From Heterobasidion occidentale (Eukaryota; Basidiomycota; Agaricomycetes; Russulales; Bondarzewiaceae), in assembly GCA_039111635.1 (NCBI GenBank), contig JBCAQO010000002.1, positions 3,596,001 to 3,660,000 of the forward strand: a DNA stretch of 64,000 nucleotides. The letters run 5' to 3'. Under the pieces are notes generated by a model, which ran no database searches, was not told the origin of the DNA, and saw only the letters and a program-made list of their open reading frames with translations. The position numbers and the translations under genes were made by a program. Below are positions 34,435 to 46,967 of this stretch, in pieces. How positions within the stretch are numbered: the first letter of the stretch is position 1; every line of letters starts with the position of its first letter.

Positions 34435-36182
34435 CTACTCGACGACATCGTAGAGGAAGCAACCGGGGTACTTGGCCTTGATCTGCTTCTCGATCCACCA
34501 GTAGGGGGTGATGTACGTGATATCGGTCCTGTCGGTAGGGCCTACGCCGCCGGTGAGAATTCCGACGATGCGACCATCCCTGGTGAGGACGATGGACCCG
34601 GAGTCCCCAGCATCGGAAAACTTGCGTGTCTTGTCGTAGGGCAAGACAGCGATCTCGATGGAGGTGTGGTTGATGCCGTATCCATCGTAGATGCGGGTGA
34701 ACGACTCGAGACCATTGGCGCGACTAACGGTGGTCCCCGTGGTCGATCCATTCTTCAAGACGAGCAGGCACCTCTCACCGTGGACGTCGAGGTGCTGTGG
34801 GTTGTGGATCTCGTCGTCCTGAACGACACCGTAGGCCTGGAGGAGACCATCTCGGGGGTACTGGTAGGTCGCTTGATCGACGGGCTGAGGGAACATTGTA
34901 TTGCCAAAGTCCGCGATCGAGAGGTTGCCGCCTGCGGAGGAAAGAAAAGTAACAGTCAGCTAACAATGAAGACAAGAAGGCGGGAGATGTTGAACGTGAC
35001 GAGAGATGAAGGAGACGAGAGATGGAGACGAGATAGAGACAAAGATATGGAAAAAGACGTACCGACGTATACCTTGTTTCCCTTGAACGTTGCCCAGTCA
35101 ATCTTCTCGTCGTATAGCTCGATTAGGGCCCAGTCTCTGGTAAAGTGGTGGGGCTCGACCGAGACCTCGATCTTCTCGGAGTGAAGCACAAAGCCAATGA
35201 CGCGCTGTTCGGGGGTGGTACGGTGCTTGGTGGCCTCGTCGTGGATCGCGTTCACCTCCTCGATCTCCTCCTTCGCCTTCGCCACCAACTCCACGAGCTC
35301 CTTGCGCCTCTTGGTGACCACGCTCTTCTCTCCCTCGACGGGCTCCCCCAGCCTGCTAAGCATGTCGTTCCAGACTTTGATGGAGCGGAGGCGGTCGCCG
35401 ATAGTGTCCATCATGGCCTTGACGGCGTTGCTGTAGCTCATGTTACCAAGCGCAACAAAGTCCTCACGAGCTTGGCTTGTGTTCTGACGGGTCATGCTTG
35501 TATTGGGGAAGATAGGAGGGGGACGGGCGACGTGGGCGCAGGTTAGGATGGCGGTGCGCTTGTTGTCTTTGCTGAGGCGGGAGTAGAGAGCGGCTGTGCC
35601 CTCAAAGTGGGGGTACTTGAGGGGTGCGATAGAGAGACAGAGAGTGGGGGTGGGGGTGAATGGCTTTCGCAGGTCGGGGACGCTGTCGAAGAGGGGTTCG
35701 AACGAGAGGAGCTTGGGGCCGGCAGCGACGGAGCGAGTTACTACTGACTCAACAAAGGCCACCTCAATGGCGGGGAAGCCAGCCTCGACGAGGATGCCCG
35801 TGACGGCGGCAGCAGCGGCAACGGCGGCGTCATAGAGGAGGGAGTGGGGTGTCACACCGATGGAGAGGACGAGAGAGCAGAAAGGCTTGGCCTCCCCGGC
35901 GTCGGCGTAGGCGAGGGGGTCGATCGACGTCCACTTTACGCCAATGGAGTCGAGTTTGTCGTAGATGCGCTTGCCAATAAAACGCTACATGGGCTCAATG
36001 GCGTGACGGTAGACCGGGCGAGCCTCACGTTCGATGCCCTGGGCCTGAGGGCCCTCGCGGATGCGCCAGCTAGGGCCAGATTTAAAAATACAGGGAGTGC
36101 TGCTGCCATAGAAGTCACTGTAGGCGTTGGCGTAATTGTCAGTGAGGCGGGTCGCCTTGGGAATGATGTCGTTCGTAGCCAT
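34435..36182 (-). pseudogene. Trypsin-like serine protease interrupted by an in-frame TAG
   Basis: Two exons (36182-35063 and 34931-34435) would code 538 codons. The chymotrypsin-fold triad is visible: His in AILTCAHVARPP, Asp in FTRDWALIELYDE and Ser in FSDAGDSGSIVLTRDG. Between His and Asp lies a long helical insert (KRRKELVELVAKAKEEIEEV). Codon 66 is TAG (35987-35985), inside a continuous, conserved-looking stretch (YRHAIEPM before, RFIGKRIYDKLDSIGVKW after), and no intron of the right phase removes it. Either the copy is inactive, the base is wrong (TGG Trp would fit), or the stop is read through. No signal peptide was seen. Similarity is to trypsin-like peptidases in general. Confidence 0.7.
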
Positions 36183-37069
36183 AGGTAGCTATCCTCCGGT
36201 CATTGTTTGAGAGCAAGAGCTTGTCGAAATAGAGGGCAGCAGATGGCTAAGCAGGCGTCGACAAACCCCTTGATGAGGTTGAGAGTGTGAGCGGGGATGG
36301 ACGACATTGTCAACGAGAGAGCAGGAAAAAGAAAGAAAGAAACCAATGGTCAGTAACGAGGAGGAATCAAAAAAAGCGACAGGGGCTTACTTGTAAAGAG
36401 ACGGCCCCTTTTTTGTAGTAAAGAGTTGGGAGGCAGAGACGATGTCTTTGGTAGACGACGAGAGACCTGGAGAGGAAGAAGAAAAAGAGGCAAGATCAGT
36501 ATACTACGAGATAGACAAGAAACCGCAAAAGGACGCACTTAAGAAAAACGAGAAACAAGGCAGACGCAGAGTCGACGGAGGGGAGAGCTGGATAAGCGTG
36601 GAGGTCAGTATACGACTAAATGGCAAAGCTGCGAAGGAACGTACTTGCAAGGACGGACCCTGGCGTATGCGTAGGTTACAACACCGGTCCTGACCAGATT
36701 CACTGCGTAAGACCGTTGTCGATCCGTCAACGAGCTCGTCCAGAAGTGGATGAGGTCATAATTCCTAAAATGGTACCTTCAGCGTTCAGCGTCTAACATC
36801 TAACTCTCAAATAAAGCGAGGAAATAGAAATAATTTCTTTACTGGTGTTTCGGTGCCAGACCTGTCCTCAGACTTACCAGACTACGAAGAGCTACAGTAC
36901 AGAGACTACAAACGATTGAAGTTATGTAGCTAACTCAACAATCTTACCAAATGTGTGAGCGTTCGATCGTTTGGCTCTGTTTGGCTGCAGCTTTCTTAGT
37001 AGTACCAAAATTTCGAAGAGGCTCGCAGACCACTACCACACTTTGTTTACAGTGTAGGCTACACATCGA
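36183..37069. other. Divergent intergenic region, protease / NOP1
   Basis: 887 bp between two divergent starts, so both promoters should lie here. It contains a purine-rich tract at about 36318-36345 and 36460-36520. No RNA gene or conserved frame was recognised. Confidence 0.4.
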
Positions 37070-38320
37070 ATGGCATTTGGTATGTTCGCATTCCACAGAA
37101 CCATGTACACGGACTGCCGAACCTGGAACGCTGATTTTTTTTCTCGTTATGTAGGAGCCCCTGGAAACCGAGGAGGATTTAGAGGTGGGGATAGAGGCGG
37201 TGGACGAGGTGGTGATAGAGGCGGACGAGGAGGCTTCAGAGGAGGCGGACGAGGTGTGCAGTCATTTTATTTGGAAGTGAAAACGTGAAGATTCACGTGA
37301 ACTCTCAGGTGGTGGTGTTCGCGGTGGTGGTGTTCAATCTCGAGGACGCGGAGGAGGAAGGGGGCGCGGCGGCGATCGTGGAGGCCGTGGAGGCCGTGGG
37401 GGAGGGCGGGGAGGTCCAGGAGGAGGTAGAGGCGGCGTCAATGTGATCCTCGAGCCCCACAAGCATGCTGGCATCTTCATCGCCAAGGGCAAGGAAGCGA
37501 TGCTTGTCACCAAGAACATCGCTCCCGGCGAGTCCGTCTACGGTGAGAAGCGGATTACCATTGACGGGGGTGTGGATGGGACAAAGGTCGAGTACCGTGT
37601 TTGGAACCCCTTCCGCTCCAAGCTTGCTGCCGGTGTTTTGGGTGGGATGGATCATATTTACATCGCACCTGGTAAAAAAGTGCTGTACCTCGGGGCAGCC
37701 AGTGGAACGAGTGTCAGTCACGTTGCGGATATAGTTGGACCCGTGAGTCAATTTCATGCATCTATTCAATTTTTCTCTCAACGACGCGTTCTTTCCAGGA
37801 AGGTGTTGTGTATGCCGTCGAGTTCTCCCCTCGGTCAGGTCGTGACCTTATCAACATGGCCAAAAAACGGACGAATGTCATCCGTGCGTTCAAGTCGTCT
37901 TGCCATGTTTGGTCGCATTCAATCCTTATTTCTGGTTTATAGCAATTGTGGAAGACGCTCGTTTCCCGAACAAATACCGCATGCTCATATCCTCCGTCGA
38001 TGTCATCTTCGCGGATGTTGCGCAGCCAGATCAAGCTCGTATCGTTGCGCACAATGCGCACAGTTTCTTGAAACAGGGTGGACATGTCGTCATTTCCATC
38101 AAGGCAAACTGTATCGATTCGACAGCACCCGCCGAGGTCGTTTTCCAAAACGAGGTTGCGGCTCTGCGGAATGAAAAGTTCAAGCCGCTTGAACAAATTA
38201 CATTGGAACCCTACGAGCGTGATCATGCCATGGTCACTGGTATGTCGTCTTTTGTATCCTTAACCCTTTCGTATACTGAGGCTCTGTGCAATAGCTGTCT
38301 ACCTGCGGCATGAGGCATAG
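37070..38320 (+). CDS. NOP1: Fibrillarin, C/D snoRNP 2'-O-methyltransferase
   Basis: Fibrillarin methylates rRNA ribose guided by box C/D snoRNAs in the nucleolus. The first exon is only 10 nt (ATGGCATTTG, 37070-37079), joined to [19 protein letters not shown]. The GAR domain continues through exon three ([20 protein letters not shown]). Then [20 protein letters not shown], the SAM-binding [86 protein letters not shown] and the end [19 protein letters not shown]. Six exons, about 315 residues. All methyltransferase motifs (GAASG, D in FADVAQ, K in SIKA) are intact. Confidence 0.96.
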
Positions 38321-38672
38321 TACAGTGGTACTGTAGTGCTTCGGTTTCTGGGGAAGGGGGCTGCGTCTTTTTGTCTGGTGTATCTTTGATGTCTTTGCTA
38401 TCGAATCTTTTTTTCACGGTCCTCAGATATGTGTCGTTGAGCGAGGGCTGAGCGGCGGTCATGTCTGGAGAGGAACTTGCTATTTGCGGCCACAGATGAT
38501 GTTGCTGCGGACTTGAGAGCGTTAGTCGACGTGTCAACAAGGGAGTGTACAGCGTTTGCGCTGCTCAGCCTCATTCCTTGATCTCGCACCCACACAAGCT
38601 CAAGCCTTGGCTCAGGCTTTCAAAAGCCTTGCGTTGCAGCTGCGCCGGCAGACAAACGAGCTTGTTTAGCTC
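38321..38672. other. Intergenic region between NOP1 and PMT2
   Basis: 352 bp, both genes on the plus strand. It should contain the NOP1 3' end and the PMT2 promoter. Nothing else was recognised. Confidence 0.45.
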
Positions 38673-41600
38673 ATGAAGCCACACCAAATAGCCATCACAG
38701 TCGATTCCCCTCCTACCACTCCGCCACGTACATCCTCCGATTTTGAGGAAATCAACTATCCGTCACACTCTTCTGCATCCTGGTCTGCACCTCGTAGAGA
38801 CGAGGAACTTCCCCTCCATTACATGACTGAGGACACCGCTGCCCGACGCAGAGTTCCCCGCGGGCCGGGCGCTGCTGTGGACGCCGGGTACGCTCAGCAA
38901 AATAACTGGGAGTACGATGACGAGGGCAAGGACGTCTACGCAAAGGCCGGCCCTGCAAAGTTCTCCAGCGGGCGGGTCGCGAGGCGTGCCCCCCCTCCAC
39001 CCCCAACAACATTCGTGCGTTTCCCAACATCGTTGCGTCACAGTATACGTTAAGCTCCCGTTTCCCCCTCTTGTAGCGAGAGTTCCTCGAGCAGAACCTT
39101 GAACACCTCCCCCCTGCTATCTACACACTCCTTTCCTGCTGGACCCGCTTCCACAAAATTGGGAAAGCCAACTTCGTCGTCTGGGACGAGGCTCATTTCG
39201 GGAAGTTCGGCTCGCATTACCTCAAGCGCGAGTTCTACTTCGATGTACATCCCCCGCTAGGTAAGATGCTTGTTGGCCTGACTGGGCTGCTGGCGGGCTA
39301 CGATGGACACTTCGAGTTCAAGAGCGGGTCCACATATCCGGAGGAGGTGCCGTATGTCGCTATGCGCGTCATGACCGCCATGTTTGGTGTAGCCATGGTC
39401 CCACTCGGATGGTATACTGCAGTGGAGCTGGGGTTGAGTCGACGTGCTTGCCATTTGGTCGCGCTTATGGTCCTTTGCGGTTCGTTGATTTTGTTCATTT
39501 TCTTGTGGAGAGTGTATTGAACTAGATCTACAGATGTTGCATGGTTATGCATATCTCGGTTCATTCTTTTGGATTCTATGCTCCTGTACTTCACCTTCAC
39601 CACGGTCTTTTGTTTAACTAAATTCCATAATCAACAATATCAGTACGTCTCGGAGCACAAGCGTTCATTCTCGTCGTAGACAATGGCTGATCGCATATAG
39701 GCCCTTCTCGATTGACTGGTGGTTATGGCTTTCACTAACAGGGATTTCTATCGGTTGTGTATCAAGGTTCGTATGGACGCTAATCGTCAGGTCGTCGAGA
39801 CTGACCATCATTTTCTCTCAGCGTCAAATGGGTTGGCTTGTTTGTCACTGCCTTGGTGGGGCTGTACACTGTCGAGGATCTCTGGGAGAAATTTGGTGAC
39901 CTCCGTATGTCTGTGGTACGCATACATGTTTGCTTCATGCTTTCATATATTAAATGTGTCTCTAGCGAACACAACTCTGGCATTGGGGGGCCCGTGTCGC
40001 ATGCCTAATCTTCCTTCCTATCCTCGTCTATATGGCATGCTTCAAAGTGCACTTCTTAATTCTAAATCACTCTGGCCCAGGCGATGCCCAGATGAGCTCC
40101 TTATTCCAAGCCAACCTCGTAGGCAACGATTTCGCAACAAATCCCTTGGGTGAGCGATCTCAATTCTGTGCAAACATGCATATATTAAAGAGTTGTAGAA
40201 ATTGCATACGGTTCAAGGTTAACACTCAAAAATTCTGGCTGGGGAGGCGGTCTTCTGCATTCGCACGTGCAGACATACCCCATCGGCTCTAACCAGCAGC
40301 AAGTTACATGCTACCACTACAAGGATACAAACAATGACTGGATAATTACTCCACGCTGGGATGAACCTGATATTGACCCTAACGGCCCTATCCAGTTCCT
40401 CCACGACGGAGACGTCATCCGTCTTGTACACAGCGCCACAGGCCGAAACTTGCACTCTCATCCTGTCCCCGCCCCGATCACAAAGCTCAACAACGAGGTC
40501 TCTTGTTACGGAAACGCGACAATCGGCGATTTCCAGGACTATTGGGTCGTGGAGGTCGTCGATGATATCAAGCAGGGGTCCAAGGACAAGGTGCACAGAA
40601 TCCATTCGCTGACGACGAGACTCCGATTCCGCCATCAGGCTCAAGACTGCTATTTGCGCGCGGCGAACGCCAACCTCCCGGAGTGGGGGTTCAAGCAGGT
40701 AGAGGTCAGTTGCGACAAGGAGAACAACGTGAATGACGTGCATACCTATTGGAACGTTGAGAGTCATTGGAATGACAGACGTGAGTTTTTGTTCGACATC
40801 CCGGTGCTCTGTACCCTGATCTTCTTCGGATGGCATAGTACCCGTCGGAAACACCAAGTTCTACAGCTCTCCGTTTCTTCGTGATTTCTGGCACCTGAAC
40901 GTTGCAATGATGACGTCCAATAACGCGTTGATCCCCGATCCCGATAAGGAAGATATTCTGGCCTCTAACCCTTCAGACTGGCCTCTCATGCGTCTCGGTC
41001 TGCGCATGTGCGGTTGGGGCGATAATCAGCCCAAGTACTACCTCTTAGGAACCCCGATCATATGGTGGGGAAGTACGTTGAGTCTGGTGCTTGGCTTAGC
41101 TGCATTGGGGGTCTATGTTTTGCGCCAGCAGCGCCGATATGTCGATATGGAGCCGAGTACGTATATGACGTCTTCTACTCAATGTCTGTATCTCTCATTT
41201 CGCAATTGTGCCATAGGAGAGTGGGATCATTTCCTATACGTCGGAAAAATCGCTGTGTTCGGTTGGATTTTGCACTACGGTAAGGCCCAACTCTGACGAC
41301 TCGAACACAGTACTGAATCATTGCCAATCAGTCCCGTTCATGGTCATGGGCCGTGTAACATATGTACATCACTACGTACGTCTTCCGTCTCTGCTACTGA
41401 GGATATGCATAACCGTCTTTTCACAGCTCCCGACGCTCTACTTTGCTGTCCTCATGGCTGCACATATTATCGACCACTTTTTCCTGGCTTCTCGTCGTCT
41501 CACAGAGCGCACCAAGTGGATCGTGTTCGGAGTGAGCGCATCCGCGATTGTGCTCAACTTCTGGTGGTTCAAGGGCGTGGCGTTCGGGATTGACGGCCCT

Positions 41601-41716
41601 GTCAACGATCATTGGGGATTGCATTGGCGCGATGTATGTGCTCTTTGCCTATTTGCTGTAGACTCAACATGCTCAACTGCTGTGTATCCTAGTCTTGGAA
41701 CATCTACGACCTGTGA
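38673..41716 (+). CDS. PMT2: Protein O-mannosyltransferase, Pmt2 family
   Basis: ER membrane enzyme that moves mannose from dolichol-phosphate-mannose to Ser/Thr of secretory proteins. About a dozen exons stay in phase. After a variable cytosolic head (residues 1-125) come LLSCWTRFHKIGKANFVVWD with the catalytic Asp-Glu pair in WDEAHFGKFGSHYL, the DVHPPLGKMLVG loop, SRFILLDSMLLYFT, SVKWVGLFVTALVG and the MIR domain (HSHVQTYPIGSNQQQVTCY, RLVHSATGRNLHSHPV, LPEWGFKQVEVSC). Then FLRDFWHLNVAMMTSNNALI, GLRMCGWGDNQPKYYLLGTP, the C-terminal helices and WNIYDL. These match yeast Pmt2 far better than Pmt1 or Pmt4. No frame break was found. Confidence 0.94.
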
Positions 41717-42356
41717 TCTATGGTCTAATGTTCGATTCTTTCGCTTCGTACATATATTCACGGACATGGAGTGGAGTAAACAAGTAGATATCCGTAAATA
41801 ACCTAGTGCGGAAGGTTCGCTCGACTTTCATACACCAAATTTATGTTGTTCTACTTGCTCCTCAATTGCAGCCAATCGAACGACTGTTGACATACAAACC
41901 ACGAAATCCTGACCAAGAATTCTCCTGGCATCACTCCCTCAAAGGTGCTGAGCGATCGAGTTGCACGGAGAGATGGTGTCTTTCAAAATTATGAGGGGGA
42001 AAAGATGCTGTAGAAAGAATGAAGCTCGCATCTCGAATGCCGTAGACTTTGTGTCCAGTCAAATTCACTTGAGAGAACACATGGAGGATATAGCTTGCCA
42101 ATTGACGCCAGCGGCTGGCCAGAGGAATTTTGAGAGGACAGCGAAAGGACGATGCCGGCATTTTCCGATACCTCGCCCAACGTGCGCAGTGGCGACATTC
42201 CGTCGTTCGAAGAAACAGTGAAGCACCGCGCCCACGCAGAGACGTTGGTCTCAAAACGTACAAATACAAATGGCCTTTCATCGAAGTCCCCACCTGGACA
42301 TCGTGCTTCATCTTTTGGATGATACCGGCCCAACTTCCTTATGGCCCTTGCCTGTG
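41717..42356. other. Intergenic region upstream of the unknown gene
   Basis: 640 bp between PMT2 and the following plus-strand gene. Frames of 60-140 codons exist on both strands (for example minus 42408-41989) but none continues by splicing into the neighbours. Promoter sequence is expected in the right part. Confidence 0.4.
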
Positions 42357-45300
42357 ATGGCGGTCGCAAAATGGCTGCCAGAGTCCCTTCCTTGCTGGTT
42401 ATCATCACAGGTACATGTTATTTATTATGAGTGCTTTTTGAATATTGAAAAACTCATGTTACTCAAGGAACCATATCTGCCCATTTCACCGAAAAACCGA
42501 CACTTGCTCCATGAACTTTCGTGTATACAAACGTCGCGCTCAGACCCGTCAAACTCTCGCAAATATCTCTGGAATATACTTGATTGGCTACTCATGACAG
42601 TCCATGACCTACGTGATCTGTGCAACCGGGAGAACCAACTTGATATGCACCCTAATGCAAAGACATGTTATATTGCGGATTTTGTGCAGACAGCAATGCT
42701 CGCTCGCTCTCCCAATGCTAAAATTCGGTGAGCGACAGTAGCCCCTTTTTGTATTTTTAAGACTCATAGATCTTACAGAGAACATGCAGTGTTTTCGCTC
42801 TCTCGCCACCCCTATGCTTCTTGTTATGATTGGGCAAAATTTCTCCCGACATATTCAATGGCCACTCTCATTATCTCGCATGAGGTTGAACCTCAATGTG
42901 ACGAGAGTAGTGACAATGGGACCTCTCACACGCTAGCAACTCCGACACTGATGATAGATCCCTGCCCTCACGTTTCAGTGCGGCCCAAGTCAGATACGCT
43001 GGATATTTCTGATATTCCATCATGTCAGGCAGTCTGGCAACAACAAGCGCTACCGGAACAGTTGAACTACTCTCAATATGGTCAATCTTTGCCCTCCCCT
43101 TACGTCAATGGCGACAAACAGGAAATGCTAGAGAGATGGCAAGGCTCTGTCCAGTTGGGACAACCACACTCTCTCGAAATCAACTCAGATCGATTGCCAG
43201 GATGCGGTGCTCAGATACCCACTTCATGTTGTCCATCTAACACTCTTGAATACCATACTCCCTCTCTTGACGACGGACAAGGTGCTCTGAACTCTGTCTT
43301 AGAGGCTTTGATGCTATGTGACAATCCTGATGGGCCAATTGCATTACCGCTAATATGCATGGCAGATCACGATCATATTTACGATGTTCTGGCAAGTACA
43401 CTTTATCATAGGCGGACCTGGGAGATTCCGGATTTAGTGGTCGGCATAACTTTCGAAAAGCACAAGACCGCTGTGCAGATCGTGCTTGCATGGCTAGCGG
43501 AGGACACTCTGCCTGACCATGATCTTGTGAGTGCTTCATCCACATCCATGGCTGTCATTTGATATATATTTACAAATCACAGCCAGCCATTCATATTGCG
43601 CATGCAAAAGCTATTCCAGATGGTCATATAGGTTGTGTCCGGCAAGGATGGTTTGAATTGGTGGATGTGGGTTCGGCATTATCATTAGCAGTGTTCCTTG
43701 TGGCGTTAGGAGATCACTTTTCTAGCATTGAACAGCGCGCTGCTTTAGAAGCGTGGCGTCTGCCAATCCGCTATGAAGAAGATCGGGTTAGGGTATGGCG
43801 TGCAGACCAAATCTTAGGCAAAAGCATAGAATGTCCCAATCTGGACAACTCACTCGTGCACGCATGGCTAGGTGACATTGGCTGTGATGCGAACAGGTTT
43901 GTGTCTGACTCTCTCTTTCCCCCCATCTCTATTGTGATTAGAATGCCAGCATTGGCATCCAAGCAGAGAAAAAAGCTGTCGCTGACGTTTGTTCAGTATA
44001 CCTATCTCCTAATATCATGCTAATGCGGTACTTCATTCTCAGGGCAGTTCCTGAAGACGAAATACCACCTAATATTTCGAGGTCGGAACCTTCAATGTGA
44101 GACGGTTATTAGTATTATTTGTTATATATTCCATGACCACTAACTTTGTCTGGAATATGTAGGTTAGGAGGCCACCGTAGTGCACAAAGTAGCGACATAG
44201 ACAGCACAACAGAAGAGAAGCCAAGTGCTATCCCTAGTGCTGGGTTCGTAGCTTGTTCATATCTCTATAACACGCTCACAGTTATCTTCATTTAGAAACT
44301 TTTCAGAAATTCCAAGTCACTCTAAGGACTCAAGACGTATTGCGGCATCCATGTAAGTCGTAAATCATGACTATATGCTATATCAACCAACCTTGAATGT
44401 GCCATAGATTGGCCAGTAATGACAAGAACAGTACTTTGAACCCAGCCAACTGGCTATTGGACCGTAACGCTGTCACCTATAGTTTTGTGCCTACTCTTCG
44501 GCATCTCTCATTGAAAGACTATGAAGACCTTACTATCAAATATCCTACCTATCGACCTCTGTTTCCTTTCATAAAGACGTACGACAGTCTTACATGCTTT
44601 CACTGGCCAAAGGAGTGGATTTCGATAGACAAGGTAAGATAGATTTGATTATTATGGTATTGTGAGTTGAATTGTTGATGTGCTGACGCTTAAAAATATG
44701 TATCATAGCTGCCACTCGTGCCTGTGGATTTAGAGAAGAAACGCACAGCGCTATTTCAAGGTTTTCAATCATATGATTCCCACATGCATGGACCTCCAGT
44801 GGAGATGCCTAGCTACGCTATCAAGGCCATCACAGAACATTTCTCCCAACTCATGCACTTGTCCATGTCCGCTGAAAAGAAGAAGAATGACGCTCATAAT
44901 CTATCAGTATTAGGGTGTGAATGCCGTCATGAATGGGATGCAATATTTTTCATGTTTTTTCGTGCCGCACTCCAGAGTACGAGTAAGCGGCAGCATGGTG
45001 TCCAGCTGACAGCAATGTGAGTTAGAACTATGATACCACAACAAAACACTTAATTCTTTGTTACAGGCTTGAACGAGACATCAAACTACCACGTAACGAT
45101 CTTGCCGACAATCAGAGGAATAGCTTCCAAGACATTGATCATTTAAGTACACCGTCCCTCCACCAACATCTCATAACTCTAGCTGCAGACAAGGCAGTTG
45201 CTTTCAAGCAACGAAACAACACAGTTCTCAACAGCCTTGTCGACCATTTACCCCCAGACCTATCTGTCAAGCGCAGAGAGAGACTTCGATCCGGAGCCAC

Positions 45301-46689
45301 GTTATTGATTGCACACACAACGGCAGTACTCAAGGAAGACTTGGCGGTCACACAATCTTGGCAACAACAGCTCGGTGCAGCGAAGGAGCGTGTGTCCATG
45401 GAGCCATTGATTGCTAGATGTGATGGGATCGGTATGATCCAGTTTCCATGTTACTTTTCCTTTTCTCTTCAGATGGCCGAAGTCAAAAACTTCAATATGG
45501 TCTCTATTAGCAGGCAGCGTAAACAATTTAATACGAAGACGGAGTCAACAAACATCGCCCTTGCGCTTCGACAGCGTATCGTTCAACGAGATGTCACAGG
45601 CGAAAATCCTCATGATCTCTTCACAACTGCAAGGGTTGAAAATTTTGATGACGAGATAGAACTTGAAGGTGATTCATTCGTCCAGTCTTCGCTCCGGGAG
45701 GCTCCATTGTCAGACCCAACTGCTGCTTTGCACCCAGCTCATGGTCAACCAGTCGGCGGTGTTCTTCCCTCTTCCACTATCTTATCAACTAATTTTGCAG
45801 TAGGTCCACTATCTGTGCATCACACCCCTAACTTACAGACTAATTTGTACTTCGCTGCAGAACTTCCCGCGATCACGGTCCCAGACGGAAGGCTTAAATC
45901 GCGCTAAGCCATTCGAAGTTGATCAAGTGCAAAGCACATTTACAAAGCTCAAAACGACTGGCATTGCTACCCCTACAGGTGCTAGACCTCAATGTCAACT
46001 CGAGTCGAGCCCAAAATACTGATCTAATCCCTGTTCTTAAGAAAAATCAAATGCAACGAAGCCGAGACGGCGTATTCATCGTTCCCAGTCTACTAGTGAC
46101 CTCCCAGGCGCCCAACGGTCGCAAGGGCCCCTATTCTTACCTCTATTCTTACCTCTCTTTCTTCTGGAGTATAAGCGCGCTCATGAATCCTTCAATGAAA
46201 CGGGGACCAATCAACACCGAATGGATTCGACGGCAGCTGTGAAGTTTCTGGGCAGCATCGGCATCTATGACTTTCCCATCTTCAGTCTCTTAACAGAAGG
46301 ATCTGTAGGCGTTGTGACATGTACTGGACTTAGAAAACTTGAGGATCAAGAGGAGGGGCATGATGGGTTTCCACAGACCGAGGCATGATTGGCTTTTCAA
46401 CTTCCTCATCGATGTACTAAGCGCTTCCGACTTTGGCTAGGTGTGTATATTCGAGCGAGCTGCCCGCTCCTTCGATATTTCGACTGCTACTGGGATGTTT
46501 CGCTACGCCAGTTTCTTGTGCATGTTGGCGCACGAGCACGCCCACACACTACTTCAAGCACTCGAGAAGCACAGTGCCAGTTTCCTGGATCGCTTTGAAA
46601 AGCAGGATCAGAGTGTCCGATGGTCAATGAGTCACCGGAAGATGGATTTTGAGGGCCAACAACCTCAACCAGAGGTTCACCATGTATGA
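42357..46689 (+). CDS. Large multi-exon protein of unknown function
   Basis: I do not recognise this gene. About fourteen exons separated by 45-80-nt introns keep phase over 4.3 kb and give roughly 1,150 residues, so it is very likely real. Start MAVAKWLPESLPCWLSSQ at 42357 joins at phase 0 to EPYLPISPKNRHLLHELSC. Later parts: KTCYIADFVQTAMLARSPN, FEKHKTAVQIVLAWLAED, PANWLLDRNAVTYSFVPTL, YPTYRPLFPFIKTYDSLTC, CECRHEWDAIFFMFFRAAL, a Lys/Arg-rich helical run (VKRRERLRSGATLLIAHTT), IALALRQRIVQRDVTGENPH, then Pro/Ser-rich linkers and FLGSIGIYDFPIFSLLTEG. The last exon (ERAARSFDISTATGMFRYAS, LCMLAHEHAHTLLQALEKHS) joins best through a possible GC-AG intron at about 46383-46440. No signal peptide or clear membrane helix was seen. 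Confidence 0.65.
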
Positions 46690-46967
46690 AACTTCCAACA
46701 AACGCAAAAGTGCAGTCGTGTGAATGCGGCGGGCGGAGGACGCTGCTATAGAACGCGTAGAAGTAGGACTAGTCATCTTAGACTTTTGGGACTTCTCAGA
46801 CGTATGACAGTATGTATGGTTCACTCTCGTGAGAATGGGCTGGTAGTTACAGTGTCTATTGGTGTCGTTTTGTAACTGCATCGGTTGCCTTCGTCTGTTC
46901 TGGGAAAGCATTGTCCATGTTAATTTTGAGCAAGTTTACAATTGAACAACCGCTTCTGCCCGTCCGG

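Noticed and set aside
42357..46689. Transposon origin of the unknown gene
   Set aside because: No transposase or reverse transcriptase motif, no terminal repeats seen, and many phase-consistent short introns typical of host genes.
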